Under the pieces are notes generated by a model. It was not told where the DNA came from. It did no database searches and worked only from the letters and a program-made list of their open reading frames with translations. A program made the translations under genes and the position numbers. From Shewanella benthica KT99 (lineage in GTDB: Bacteria > Pseudomonadota > Gammaproteobacteria > Enterobacterales > Shewanellaceae): a stretch of DNA of 51,996 nucleotides. Positions 1-9,255 of the stretch are shown here, one piece after another; position 1 is the stretch's first letter; every line of letters begins with the position of its first letter. The stretch spans positions 1 to 51,996 of the forward strand of contig NZ_ABIC01000031.1 in NCBI RefSeq assembly GCF_000172075.1, read 5' to 3'.

Positions 1-478
1 ATGATGCTGTCAGTGTCTCAGATGAGCTCATCATGTTTAGTAAAGAGCGTGTCGCTCAGATGATGTGCTAAAGGTTCTGCTTGATGGGTTTCCTCGTACT
101 ATCCCACAAGCCGATGCTATGGCTGCCTGTGGCATCAATATCGATCACGTAGTAGAGATCGATGTCCCCGACGAAGATATTGTTAAGCGTATGGCTGGTC
201 GTCGTGTTCATCCTGGTTCTGGCCGCGTTTATCATATTGTTTTCAACCAGCCAAAGGTTGAAGGTAAGGATGACGTCACTGGTGAAGACCTGGCTATTCG
301 TCCCGATGACGAAGAGTCTACGGTACGCAAGCGTCTGGAGGTCTACCATGAGCAGACTAAACCTCTGGTAGAATATTACCGTAAGGTAGCAGCTTCTGGT
401 CAGGCTACATACAACAAGTTTGACGGTACACAGACAGTGGCTGCAGTCAGTAAAGAGATCGTTGCCGCGATAGGTTAA
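1..478 (+). CDS. adk: Adenylate kinase, 5'-truncated and frame-disrupted near the window edge
   Basis: Adenylate kinase interconverts ATP + AMP and 2 ADP in the cytoplasm. From about position 77 the frame reads cleanly as the C-terminal two thirds: [15 protein letters not shown], the [13 protein letters not shown] lid entry, the RPDDEE segment and the usual C-terminal helix, ending at 478. The lid lacks zinc-binding cysteines, as in enteric Adk. Upstream the reading frame is broken: frame 3 gives [19 protein letters not shown], close to the expected Adk segment, but nearly every expected GG, TT or CC doublet is a single base. This looks like sequencing error at a contig end rather than a real pseudogene. 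The true start is outside the window; the GTG at 65 is not a credible start. Confidence 0.9.
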
Positions 479-522
479 AGGTATCTGATCTTTATCAGTA
501 TATGATCTAGTTCTCATATTTT

Positions 523-550
523 GAAAAGCTCACTTAGGTGGGCTTTTTTT
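523..550 (+). terminator. Rho-independent terminator after adk
   Basis: An 8-bp stem (AAGCTCAC pairing with GGTGGGCTT, one G-T pair) with a TTA-type loop is followed by seven T residues. It lies 45 bases after the adk stop and ahead of hemH. Confidence 0.75.
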
Positions 551-602
551 ATATGGTTATGAATGTTAGCCTAATTCGTATCAACATTATAAGAGAGTAA
601 TT

Positions 603-1598
603 TTGAGCAAAACTACCCCAGCATTCGGTGTGCTTCTGGTTAACTTAGGCACACCCGATACACCCACGACAAAAGATGTACGTTCATTTCTAAAGCAGTT
701 CTTGAGTGATCCAAGAGTCGTTGACCTTAACCCCCTTATTTGGAAGCCTATTCTCAACGGCGTCATACTTAATTTTCGCCCGTCTAAGGTGGCAAAACTC
801 TACCAGTCTATTTGGTGGGATGAAGGATCGCCCTTGATGGTGGTGAGTCAACGTCAGAGAGAGCTACTTGCGGGCATGTTAGCGCAAGTGTACGGGCAAA
901 GCATACCCGTCGAGTTGGGTATGACCTACGGTAACCCTTCACTGGCTCTGGGTCTGGATAAGCTCAAGTCTCAAGGGGTCGAACGAATTATTGTTCTGCC
1001 TCTTTACCCTCAATACTCATGCTCGACTGTTGCGGCTGTTTCAGATGCCATTGCCACTGAGTACAAGGGATGGAGAGAAGTTCCTGAAACCCGTATAAAC
1101 AAAGAATATTATCAACACCCTGGCTATATTTTGGCCCTGGCCAGTTCGGTAAAAGCTCATTGGGAGCGACATGGCCAAGCCGACAAACTATTGATGTCGT
1201 TTCATGGGATCCCAGTCAGATATGTGACCGAAGGCGATCCTTATCAAGGGCATTGCGAGAAAACCTCTGAACTCTTGGCCAAAGCGTTGGGGTTAAACCG
1301 TGACCAATGGCAGCTTTGTTATCAGTCAATATTTGGCAAAGAGGAGTGGCTTACACCACAGACCGACAAGACCTTGACCTCTTTACCGACTCAAGGGGTG
1401 AAGTCAGTGGATATTATCAGCCCGGCTTTTGCGGCAGACTGTCTGGAAACACTCGAAGAGCTTTCTATTGGTGGCAAAGAGAGGTTCATTGCCGCGGGCG
1501 GGGAGAGATATGAGTTTATTCCTTGTCTCAATACTGATCCCGCTCATATAGCGCTGTTAGTGGAATTGGTGAAGCAGCAGAGTCAAGGTTGGTGCTAA
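603..1598 (+). CDS. hemH: Ferrochelatase
   Basis: Inserts Fe2+ into protoporphyrin IX, the last step of protoheme synthesis. The 331-residue length is typical of bacterial ferrochelatase. The family signature SFHGIP places the metal-binding His at residue 201, and the conserved Glu of DCLETLEEL is residue 282. The N-terminal VLLVNLGTPDTP motif is standard. The start is TTG at 603, preceded by AAGAGAG; no ATG is closer to the conserved N-terminus. Position between adk and gsk is typical of Shewanella, which often carries a second ferrochelatase elsewhere, so this copy may be a paralogue. Confidence 0.95.
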   Translation: MSKTTPAFGVLLVNLGTPDTPTTKDVRSFLKQFLSDPRVVDLNPLIWKPILNGVILNFRPSKVAKLYQSIWWDEGSPLMVVSQRQRELLAGMLAQVYGQSIPVELGMTYGNPSLALGLDKLKSQGVERIIVLPLYPQYSCSTVAAVSDAIATEYKGWREVPETRINKEYYQHPGYILALASSVKAHWERHGQADKLLMSFHGIPVRYVTEGDPYQGHCEKTSELLAKALGLNRDQWQLCYQSIFGKEEWLTPQTDKTLTSLPTQGVKSVDIISPAFAADCLETLEELSIGGKERFIAAGGERYEFIPCLNTDPAHIALLVELVKQQSQGWC

Positions 1599-1660
1599 CT
1601 TTGTGTTAGAAGTGAGCAATCTGCATTTGACGCTCAACATCGGTCTCTGAAAAGGACAAA

Positions 1661-1684
1661 ATACGTCACTAGATACTGACGTAT
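1661..1684. repeat. 24-bp inverted repeat upstream of gsk
   Basis: Perfect 8-bp arms, ATACGTCA and TGACGTAT, separated by 8 bases, in the hemH-gsk gap. No T-tract follows, so it resembles an operator or protein-binding palindrome more than a terminator. No regulator can be assigned. Confidence 0.4.
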
Positions 1685-1822
1685 ATCACTGCGTGTGGTA
1701 GGATCTGCGGCCATTTATATTGGCCATTATTTGATAGGGCCAATTGTTTTGCACTATATTGCCATTATGGCTGATTTAATTTAATCGGCCTCCAGTATGT
1801 TGCCAAAGGTTGAGAGCACACA

Positions 1823-3127
1823 ATGAAGTTTCCAGGTCAACGAAAGTCCAAACACTATTTCCCTGTCCAAAACCGTGACCCGCTATTGGCTCAGCTCACT
1901 CAGCAACCGCTTCGTTTTCCTACTTATATCACCGGGATCGATCAAACCTTGGTAGACATAGAAGCTAAGGTAACCGATGAACTACTCGAACGATATAAAC
2001 TTCCCAAAGGCAACTCGACGCTGATTGATGATGTCAATGCTCACGCCTTGTATTCAGAATTGAAGCAGCATGATTTAATCAGTGGTGAATTCGCCGGTGG
2101 CACCATAGGTAATACGGTGCACAACTATTCGATTCTTGCCGATGACAGATCTGTCTTGTTTGGCGTAATGAGTAATAATATCGAAGTCGGTAGCTACGCC
2201 TATCGTTATCTGTGTAACACTTCTTCGAAAGTCGACCTTAACTATCTACAGCCGGTAGAAGGTGCCATAGGTCGCTGCTTCACCCTGATATCTGAGTGCG
2301 GCGAGCGTACTTTTGCTATCAGTAAGGGGTCGATGGATAAGTTAACCCCAGAATATATAGATAAAGACCTGGTTCAAGGAGCGTCGGCGCTGGTGTTAAC
2401 GGCTTACTTGATGAGAGCCAGCGGCGGCGATCCTATGACCGAGGCGGCATTAACAGCAATAGGATATGCCAAAGAGGTCGGGGTCCCTGTGGTACTGACG
2501 TTAGGCACTCGATTCTTGATCGAAGAAGATCCAAGCTGGTGGAGAGCATTCATCGAAGAGAATGTGACTATTCTGGCAATGAATGAGGATGAAGGCGAAG
2601 CCCTTACTGGGTTTAAAGATCCGCTTCAGGCCAGTGAAGCCGCCCTTGAACTGTGTGATATGGTATTGACCACAGCGGGTCCTATCGGACTCTATACCGC
2701 AGGCTATACCGAAAATTCAGAGAAACGTGAGACCAGTAATACCCTGTTACCCGGCTCTATTCCTGAATTTAACCGCTATGAGTTTTCGCGTCCTAAGCTT
2801 AAATCTGCCTGTGATGAGCCGATTAAGGTCTATGCTCACATCTCACCTTACATGGGCGGTCCGGAGAAGATCCGTAACACCAATGGTGCCGGTGATGGTG
2901 CACTGTCTGCACTACTGCACGATCTCGCATCGAACACCTTCCATAAGGCCAATGTGCCGGGTTCGAGCAAACACAAGCGTGATGGATTATGTTACTCCTC
3001 ATTCTCACAGATCTGTAAGTATGCTAATCGCGTCGCTTATGAAGTGCTGGCACAGCACAGCCCGCGTCTTTCTCGTGGCTTGCCAGAGCGTGAAGATAGC
3101 TTAGAAGAGTCGTACTGGGAGAGATAA
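1823..3127 (+). CDS. gsk: Inosine-guanosine kinase (PfkB family)
   Basis: Phosphorylates inosine and guanosine to IMP and GMP in purine salvage. At 434 residues it matches the length of E. coli Gsk. The PfkB C-terminal signature NTNGAGDGAL is present, with the catalytic Asp at residue 358 (GAGD 355-358). The conserved N-terminal MKFPGQRKSKHYFPV and the GGTIGNTVHNYS nucleoside-site segment also fit. ATG start, preceded by GAGAG. Monocistronic by context: 224-base gap before it and a strong terminator after it. Confidence 0.95.
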   Translation: MKFPGQRKSKHYFPVQNRDPLLAQLTQQPLRFPTYITGIDQTLVDIEAKVTDELLERYKLPKGNSTLIDDVNAHALYSELKQHDLISGEFAGGTIGNTVHNYSILADDRSVLFGVMSNNIEVGSYAYRYLCNTSSKVDLNYLQPVEGAIGRCFTLISECGERTFAISKGSMDKLTPEYIDKDLVQGASALVLTAYLMRASGGDPMTEAALTAIGYAKEVGVPVVLTLGTRFLIEEDPSWWRAFIEENVTILAMNEDEGEALTGFKDPLQASEAALELCDMVLTTAGPIGLYTAGYTENSEKRETSNTLLPGSIPEFNRYEFSRPKLKSACDEPIKVYAHISPYMGGPEKIRNTNGAGDGALSALLHDLASNTFHKANVPGSSKHKRDGLCYSSFSQICKYANRVAYEVLAQHSPRLSRGLPEREDSLEESYWER

Positions 3128-3147
3128 CCCTCTTAACAAGCAAACAT

Positions 3148-3177
3148 AAAAAAGGCGTCCAATTGGACGCCTTTTTG
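3148..3177 (+). terminator. Rho-independent terminator after gsk
   Basis: AAAGGCGTCC and GGACGCCTTT form a perfect 10-bp stem with an AATT loop, followed by T residues. Confidence 0.85.
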
Positions 3178-3306
3178 TGTCTGGAACACTTATGTACTCT
3201 TTCTTAAAGAGGCCAAGTGCCGACGATGCTCCCGGCATCGTTTCGGCATTTCCTACTTCCGTGTAGGTCATGGCAAGAAACTTACGTTGTGTCTGGAATA
3301 TTTATG
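3177..3306. repeat. Hairpin-bearing intergenic segment bounded by 18-bp direct repeats
   Basis: Copies at 3177-3194 (GTGTCTGGAACACTTATG) and 3289-3306 (GTGTCTGGAATATTTATG) match at 16 of 18 bases. They enclose a two-part hairpin, GCCG/CGGC outside CGATGC/GCATCG at 3219-3247. It may be a small repetitive element; only a genome-wide search could show whether it recurs. Confidence 0.35.
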
Positions 3307-3325
3307 CGCTCCTTATGGAGCGCAT
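3304..3325 (-). terminator. Hairpin after the symporter gene
   Basis: ATGCGCTCC and GGAGCGCAT form a 9-bp stem with a 4-base loop, 20 bases beyond the stop of the leftward symporter gene. It has no good U-tract, so it is a weak terminator candidate. Confidence 0.4.
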
Positions 3326-3344
3326 ATTTAGAGCACCTTAATGA

Positions 3345-4661
3345 CTAGGCTTCCTGTCCCTTCACCTGGCCGCTGAAGCTACCGGCTGTCTTACCAGCTT
3401 GAGTATTGTTGAAGATTTCTTCATTGAGCGCGCCCTCAGATTTAGCGATGACCACAGTGGCAACCGTGTCGCCGGTGACATTGACTGCGGTGCGGACCAT
3501 GTCGAGGAGTCTGTCGACACCTATGATCAGCCCGATGCCTTCGACAGGAAGACCGACCTGGTTAAGTACCATGGCTAACATGATAAGACCAACACCTGGC
3601 ACGCCTGCGGTACCGATAGATGCAAGCGTCGCAGTAATAACGACCATGGCATAATCTGTGATGGTTAAGTCAACGCCATAAACCTGAGCGATAAATACCG
3701 TGGCAACACCTTGCATGATGGCCGTACCGTCCATGTTGATGGTTGCGCCAAGAGGCAAGGTGAATGAAGCGACTTTATTGTCGACACCCAGTCTGTGCTC
3801 CGCTGTTTCTATGGTCACTGGCAGAGTCGCATTTGAACTGGCTGTGCTAAAAGCAAACAGCTGCACATCACGCATCTTACGGATGAAGGTTAGCGGGTTT
3901 AATCCTGAGAACACTTTAAGTAAAATCGGATAGACAAGGAAGCCATGCAGCAGCAATACGCCTAAGACGACGAAGAAATATTTCACTACACTGCTGAAGG
4001 TTTCGAGACCCAAAGTGAGTGCCAGTTTTGCCATCAAGGCAAACACACCATATGGTGCAAGCTGCATGATAAGGGTAACTACACGCATGATCACTTCGTT
4101 AAGGTCGTTAAACAGCGCTGCAACACGTTTACCGCGCTCGCCGATATGAGAGATAGCAAAACCAAAAATAACCGCAAACAGGATGATTTGGAGCATGTTA
4201 CCTTCACTCATCGCCTGCATTGGGTTTGTGGGGACTATATTGATGATCACTTCAGCCAGGCTTGGGGCTTCTTTGGCATTGAAGCTAAGACCCTCACTGA
4301 CCATGGACGCGTTACCCGGATGGATCATGATGGCAATCAAGATTGCCATAGACAGCGCAATAGCCGTGGTGAATAGATAGAAGGCGATAGTTTTACCGCC
4401 GAGTCTGCCTAATTTCGATGGGTCACTCAATGAGCATGTGCCGCACACCAATGAAATAAACACTAAAGGCACGACCAACATTTTCAGCCCGGATACAAAT
4501 ACCGTGCCGATAACATGCAAGAAACCTTGGGTGATGTATTCGTCGATAAAGGTGCTTTCGGGGAAAAAGTTTCTGAGTAGCAATCCCAATAGGATACCGC
4601 CACCCATACCAATAAGAATTTTACTCGTGAGTCCGAGTTTTTTTGCTTGAGTTAAAGCCAT
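3345..4661 (-). CDS. Dicarboxylate/amino acid:cation symporter (DAACS family)
   Basis: Inner-membrane carrier importing glutamate, aspartate or C4-dicarboxylates with Na+ or H+. The 438-residue protein is hydrophobic throughout and has the family hallmarks: the serine-rich re-entrant loop AFSTASSNATLPVT, the NMDGT motif at residues 309-313 and the C-terminal DRLLDMVRTAVNVTGD segment that binds substrate and cation. Exact substrate cannot be told. It is transcribed leftward from the gap shared with the large lipoprotein gene. Confidence 0.92.
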   Translation of the reverse strand: MALTQAKKLGLTSKILIGMGGGILLGLLLRNFFPESTFIDEYITQGFLHVIGTVFVSGLKMLVVPLVFISLVCGTCSLSDPSKLGRLGGKTIAFYLFTTAIALSMAILIAIMIHPGNASMVSEGLSFNAKEAPSLAEVIINIVPTNPMQAMSEGNMLQIILFAVIFGFAISHIGERGKRVAALFNDLNEVIMRVVTLIMQLAPYGVFALMAKLALTLGLETFSSVVKYFFVVLGVLLLHGFLVYPILLKVFSGLNPLTFIRKMRDVQLFAFSTASSNATLPVTIETAEHRLGVDNKVASFTLPLGATINMDGTAIMQGVATVFIAQVYGVDLTITDYAMVVITATLASIGTAGVPGVGLIMLAMVLNQVGLPVEGIGLIIGVDRLLDMVRTAVNVTGDTVATVVIAKSEGALNEEIFNNTQAGKTAGSFSGQVKGQEA

Positions 4662-4878
4662 AGTGCTTCCTGTATGATTATTGTCCTGTTCGATTTTCGA
4701 TGTAAGCCTAGCAAGAAACTAAGATTGATGAAACGGTACGATAGTTAAACCTTTTCGTGATTTTAGCAGAATAAATCAAGATAGTTATGGCTAAGTAGCA
4801 GGGAAATTATGTAATGTTAGCCTATAAGTAATAAGCGTCTCGCTTAAAAATTACATACTGAGTAACAGGGAGTCTGGC

Positions 4879-7800
4879 ATGAAGTCAGTTTACAAGTATT
4901 TTATCGTATTTTTATGGTCGTTTTTCATGGTTGCCTGTAGTGGCGGAGGAGATATAGTGGATCCGCTAGATCCCGGTTCGACACCGGATGAGGAGACTAT
5001 ATCGATAGTAATGGAAATATCTTCTAATACTATTACAGCAAGTTCACCGGCAATTCTTAAAGCAACCGTTGAAAGCTCAATTGCAGGCTCGGTAGCCAAT
5101 AGAGTAGTGACATTCTCTTTAACAGATGAATCTTTTGGATTTTTCTCTCCAGAATCTGGAACCGTAAAGACAGATTCAAATGGAGTTGCCGAGATTGCGC
5201 TGAATACATCCACAAAACCAGGGGCCGTGACTGTAATAGCATCCATCGATAGTGGTGAGTCAACTTCCACTGGTGTGACAATGGCTGGCGATGGGGCGGT
5301 TATTGGCGGAAATATCATCCAGATTTTATTAAAAGATGCAGCGGATAATGCAATACACAATATAAGTTTCGATTCACCAGGTTATGTTCATGTCAAATAT
5401 CTAGATCCATCAGGAAATCCAATTCCAAACAGGCTTGTCGCTTTTAGTTTAAATGATACAGAACTTGCATCATTTGTTCCCAATAGTGGTACAGCGCTCA
5501 CTAATAATGAAGGTCTTGCAAAAATAAAAATAATCGCTGCAAATAAAGAGGGTGCGGGATTTGTTGAAGTGAACATTGATGAACAAGATCCGATAATTAT
5601 TAATTTTCATTCTAAAGGTGACGCTAGCATATCGGGAACTTCGAGCCTCTCAGCTTTATTAGTCGATGTAAATGGCAACAGTACTTCAAATGTCAGCGAT
5701 TCAATACCTGCTTATATTGAAGTCGTTTTAGCCGATTCATCTGGGGTAGGTTTACCCAACGAAGTGATCAACTTTTCATTTAGCGATAGCTCATTAGGAA
5801 GCTTCGAACCTTTAAATGGTACTGCACTTACCGATGATAATGGTATGGCTAGAATTAAAGTGCGTTCTGCAAACGTTGAAACGGCCGCGACGGTCAATAT
5901 ATCTTCAGGAATTGGTCTATCGACATCTATTAGTTTCTACTTGTTGGGAGATGGCGTTGCAGTCGGCACTAATCGTGTATCGATTAAGTTATTAGATGCG
6001 GCGGGTGGCGATATTACGCAAGTGAGTAATGCGGTGCCAGCTAAGGTAGAAGCGACTTACCTTGATGTCAATGGCAATGTGCTAGTGGGTAAGGTTGCTA
6101 CGTTTACAAGTACATTGGGTAATTTAGCACCAAGCTCAGGCAGTGCGTTGACCAATGCATCGGGTGTGGCAATAGTGCAGCTCAATGCGGGTGATGTAGC
6201 TGGTGCGGGTTCAGTTAAAGTGTCTATTGGCAGTTCGACTGCAAGTATTTCATTTGAAACCCTGGGTGATGAAGTCATCATTCGGCCAATTGATGCCTAT
6301 ACGATCACTCTAATTATTGAAGATACAGCTGGAAATGAACATAGAAACATTACGCTTACTGCACCTGGTACAGTAAAATCTATTTTGCTTAAAAATGGAA
6401 TACCGGTCTCAAATGAAGTCGTTAATTTTTCCTTAATAGGTGAAGGGGCGATAAATCCAACCTCAGGTAATGCTTTAACGGACGCTAACGGTATTGCGAA
6501 AGTCACATTGTTGACCGGTACCGTTGAGGGAGCAGGTACTGCTGAAGTCTCGTTCGCATTAGGAACGGATAACATTTCTGAGACTTTTAACTATAGTGTG
6601 GCTGGTGATGCCCCTGGTGGTGATGGTGAGAATAATTTATTAGCGATCACATTATTAGATTTAAGCGGAAATCAAACTTCAAATATAAGCCAGGCTAGCC
6701 CGGGTAAAGTTCAAGTATTTTTGTCTGATAGAGATGGCAACCCAATTGCTCAACGATTAGTATCATTTACTAGCTCTTTAGGTGAGTTCTTGCCTTCTAT
6801 TGGTACATCATTAACAGACAGTGCAGGTAAAGCCGAATTATTAATTACAGCAGGTACTGTTGGAGGTGCAGCGACAGTTAATGCTAATTATGGCTCTACC
6901 GTTGCGTCATTAAGCTTTGTGACTGCGGGAGATGATATTGACCCTGTAGCGGCAGACCCTTCAATTAGTTTTGAAATTTATGATTGCAATGGGGTTGCAG
7001 GCTTCGACAAAGCATTGAAGAACTTTGAGCTTTGTCCTGTCACAGATAATATCACTAATCAGCGTCCTGGTATTTTAGGGGTAACGGTAAAGCTCGAAGG
7101 TTCTAATCAACCTCTCAAACAAGTTTTAGTCAGTGCGGGTACCACCCTTGGTGCAATTAGCCCTAACTCTGCCACTGCTATTACTAATGCGGATGGCAAA
7201 GCTGTTTTAGATCTTTATTCAAATGGAGATGTGGGTGCTGGTGAAGTGTCTTTGAGAGTGAAGCAAGTTACTTCTACCAAAGCATTTGAAATAGGCCGGG
7301 TAGATATTAGCCTTGACATTTCAACTTATATCGGCTCAGGTACATTGCCTGCTGGTGGTTCAACTGTAATTGAAGTGACAGTAAAAGATTCAAGTGGACT
7401 AATAGAAACTAGTCAGCCGTTTACGCTTGAATTTACGTCACAGTGTATGGCCGCAGGATCCTCTGTAATTGATTCTCCGGTAGTGACCAATGCTGGTAAA
7501 GGTTTTGCTACCTATAGAAGTATTAACTGCCAAGGGACTGATACTGTAACAGTATCAGCGATTACTGGTGCTTCGACTGTTAATGCAACAGCAGATATTA
7601 CCGTTAGCCCCGTTCAGGTAGGTGCAATTGAGTTTGTCAGTGCTGCACCGACAGAGCTAGCAATAAAGGTATCTGGTGGCTTAAGTGGTACAGGGTCTCG
7701 TTCTGAAACATCACTCGTTTCATTTAAATTATTAAATGAGGTAGGACAAGCGGCAGGATCTGAACGGGTTTGTTTCGAACTATCAACTGATGTTGGAGGA

Positions 7801-9177
7801 ATGACGTTAACGCCAGCGCCATTAGCTGATGATTATGTTAATTGTCCAAATTTCCCTAAATCGGGAGATTCCGAATATCCATCAGATATCAGTGAACCAA
7901 ATAAGTATGCAGTTGCTTACTCTAATGCAAATGGCGACGTGGCAGTCACCGTGCGTTCGGGCACAGTGTCTACACCCGTGAAGGTCTTTGCGGTATGGCA
8001 AGACAGTGCTGATATAAGTAATCCTATAGTCGCAAATGTGTCAGATAGTTTAACGGTCACCACAGGTCTGGCGGATTTCAATAGCTTTAGTCTTTCATCT
8101 ACCGTATTAAATGTTGAAGGTTGGGAGCATGATGGCGAATCTGCATTAATTACTATCCGTTCTGCAGATCACTTCAATAACCCAGTTCCAGCGGGTACGG
8201 TTATCAACTTTAGAACTGAGGGTGGCAATGTTGCCGGAAGTTGTCAAACAGTTGATAAAACTGGAACTTGTACTCTTGATTGGACGAGTCAAAATCCTCG
8301 CCCATTCGAGGATACCATTGTTACCTGTCCTGCCGGGTTTGACGGTTCAACGACACCACCTTGTATTGGAAGTACTTTAGCTAATTACACAGATGGTACC
8401 GGTTTTGTCATTGCAGAGCCTAGCCCGGGTCGAACAACTATAACGGCTTATGCAATAGGTGAAGAGAGCTTTGTCGATTTGAACGGCAATGGTCAATATG
8501 ATTTCGGTGAGGGTTGGACCGATTTGACAGAGGCCTTTACTGACCACAATGAAGATGGAGAATATCGTGGTGTTTCTATTCCAGCAGGGGCAGTCGAGGA
8601 AGAATTTATCGATTATAATAGTAATGGTAGCTTTGATGATGAAGACGGTTTCTATACTGGCTTGTTGTGTGCGACGTCCTCTTCAGCAAACTGTACTCAA
8701 ACTGGAATTGATAACTCTCAAGCGCAGCTAAATGTATTTAGAAACCTGACCCTAGTGATGTCTGGTTCTACGCCATATGGCCGACTCGTTGATATTGATG
8801 ATGCTGGCAATATCATACCTGTCACTGAAATTGATTTAACAGTTAATTTGGTCGATGATGATAGTGATCCAACGACACCTGAAGTAGACCAGAGATTATC
8901 ATCAAAAACTATTTATTTGTTCCTATCGGATTTAAATAACAACACATTGTCGAATGGTACGACAATCACCGCAAGAACCGATAATGGTGATTTATCAAGC
9001 TCTACTCAGTCATATACAATTGGCAACAATAGTTCTAACAAACCACTGATATTCGCATTCTCAGTTAGTCGAGAATCGACTCCAAATAAAAAATCCTCGG
9101 GGTTGTTATCGATTACTGTTACTACTAAGTATGGTGATCCTGTAACCTTTTCGGTCAATGTTAGAGATGATGGTTAG
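4879..9177 (+). CDS. Large lipoprotein with tandem bacterial Ig-like (Big-1/invasin-type) repeats
   Basis: 1432 residues. The N-terminus has a lipoprotein signal peptide ending FFMVAC-SGGG, so it is probably lipid-anchored at residue 20. Ig-like repeats of about 105-113 residues follow, with boundaries near residues 135, 246, 357, 462, 575 and 683; each carries an 'SP..V...L.D..GNP......F....G...P..G.ALTD..G.A' pattern typical of Big-1 domains. The C-terminal half is less regular. It contains Asp/Asn-rich loops (DLNGNGQYDFGEGW, DYNSNGSFDDEDG, near residues 1200-1260) that resemble calcium-binding loops, and cysteine pairs. An adhesin or surface-structural role is likely by family; the partner is unknown. 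GGGAG precedes the ATG. It is lower in GC than its neighbours. Confidence 0.85.
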   Translation: MKSVYKYFIVFLWSFFMVACSGGGDIVDPLDPGSTPDEETISIVMEISSNTITASSPAILKATVESSIAGSVANRVVTFSLTDESFGFFSPESGTVKTDSNGVAEIALNTSTKPGAVTVIASIDSGESTSTGVTMAGDGAVIGGNIIQILLKDAADNAIHNISFDSPGYVHVKYLDPSGNPIPNRLVAFSLNDTELASFVPNSGTALTNNEGLAKIKIIAANKEGAGFVEVNIDEQDPIIINFHSKGDASISGTSSLSALLVDVNGNSTSNVSDSIPAYIEVVLADSSGVGLPNEVINFSFSDSSLGSFEPLNGTALTDDNGMARIKVRSANVETAATVNISSGIGLSTSISFYLLGDGVAVGTNRVSIKLLDAAGGDITQVSNAVPAKVEATYLDVNGNVLVGKVATFTSTLGNLAPSSGSALTNASGVAIVQLNAGDVAGAGSVKVSIGSSTASISFETLGDEVIIRPIDAYTITLIIEDTAGNEHRNITLTAPGTVKSILLKNGIPVSNEVVNFSLIGEGAINPTSGNALTDANGIAKVTLLTGTVEGAGTAEVSFALGTDNISETFNYSVAGDAPGGDGENNLLAITLLDLSGNQTSNISQASPGKVQVFLSDRDGNPIAQRLVSFTSSLGEFLPSIGTSLTDSAGKAELLITAGTVGGAATVNANYGSTVASLSFVTAGDDIDPVAADPSISFEIYDCNGVAGFDKALKNFELCPVTDNITNQRPGILGVTVKLEGSNQPLKQVLVSAGTTLGAISPNSATAITNADGKAVLDLYSNGDVGAGEVSLRVKQVTSTKAFEIGRVDISLDISTYIGSGTLPAGGSTVIEVTVKDSSGLIETSQPFTLEFTSQCMAAGSSVIDSPVVTNAGKGFATYRSINCQGTDTVTVSAITGASTVNATADITVSPVQVGAIEFVSAAPTELAIKVSGGLSGTGSRSETSLVSFKLLNEVGQAAGSERVCFELSTDVGGMTLTPAPLADDYVNCPNFPKSGDSEYPSDISEPNKYAVAYSNANGDVAVTVRSGTVSTPVKVFAVWQDSADISNPIVANVSDSLTVTTGLADFNSFSLSSTVLNVEGWEHDGESALITIRSADHFNNPVPAGTVINFRTEGGNVAGSCQTVDKTGTCTLDWTSQNPRPFEDTIVTCPAGFDGSTTPPCIGSTLANYTDGTGFVIAEPSPGRTTITAYAIGEESFVDLNGNGQYDFGEGWTDLTEAFTDHNEDGEYRGVSIPAGAVEEEFIDYNSNGSFDDEDGFYTGLLCATSSSANCTQTGIDNSQAQLNVFRNLTLVMSGSTPYGRLVDIDDAGNIIPVTEIDLTVNLVDDDSDPTTPEVDQRLSSKTIYLFLSDLNNNTLSNGTTITARTDNGDLSSSTQSYTIGNNSSNKPLIFAFSVSRESTPNKKSSGLLSITVTTKYGDPVTFSVNVRDDG

Positions 9178-9194
9178 TTAGCAGGTTAACAAAC

Positions 9195-9222
9195 AAAATG
9201 CCGCTATTAAGCGGCATTTTTT
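9195..9222. terminator. Bidirectional terminator between the lipoprotein gene and astB
   Basis: AAAATGCCGCT and AGCGGCATTTT flank a 4-base loop, with A and T runs on either side, between convergent genes. Confidence 0.85.
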
Positions 9223-9255
9223 ATGGGACTATATAAAAACAGCTGTGGCTGCAAT

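Noticed and set aside
65..478. A complete short adenylate kinase starting at 65
   Set aside because: The first third of the enzyme including the P-loop is missing; the GTG at 65 is internal.
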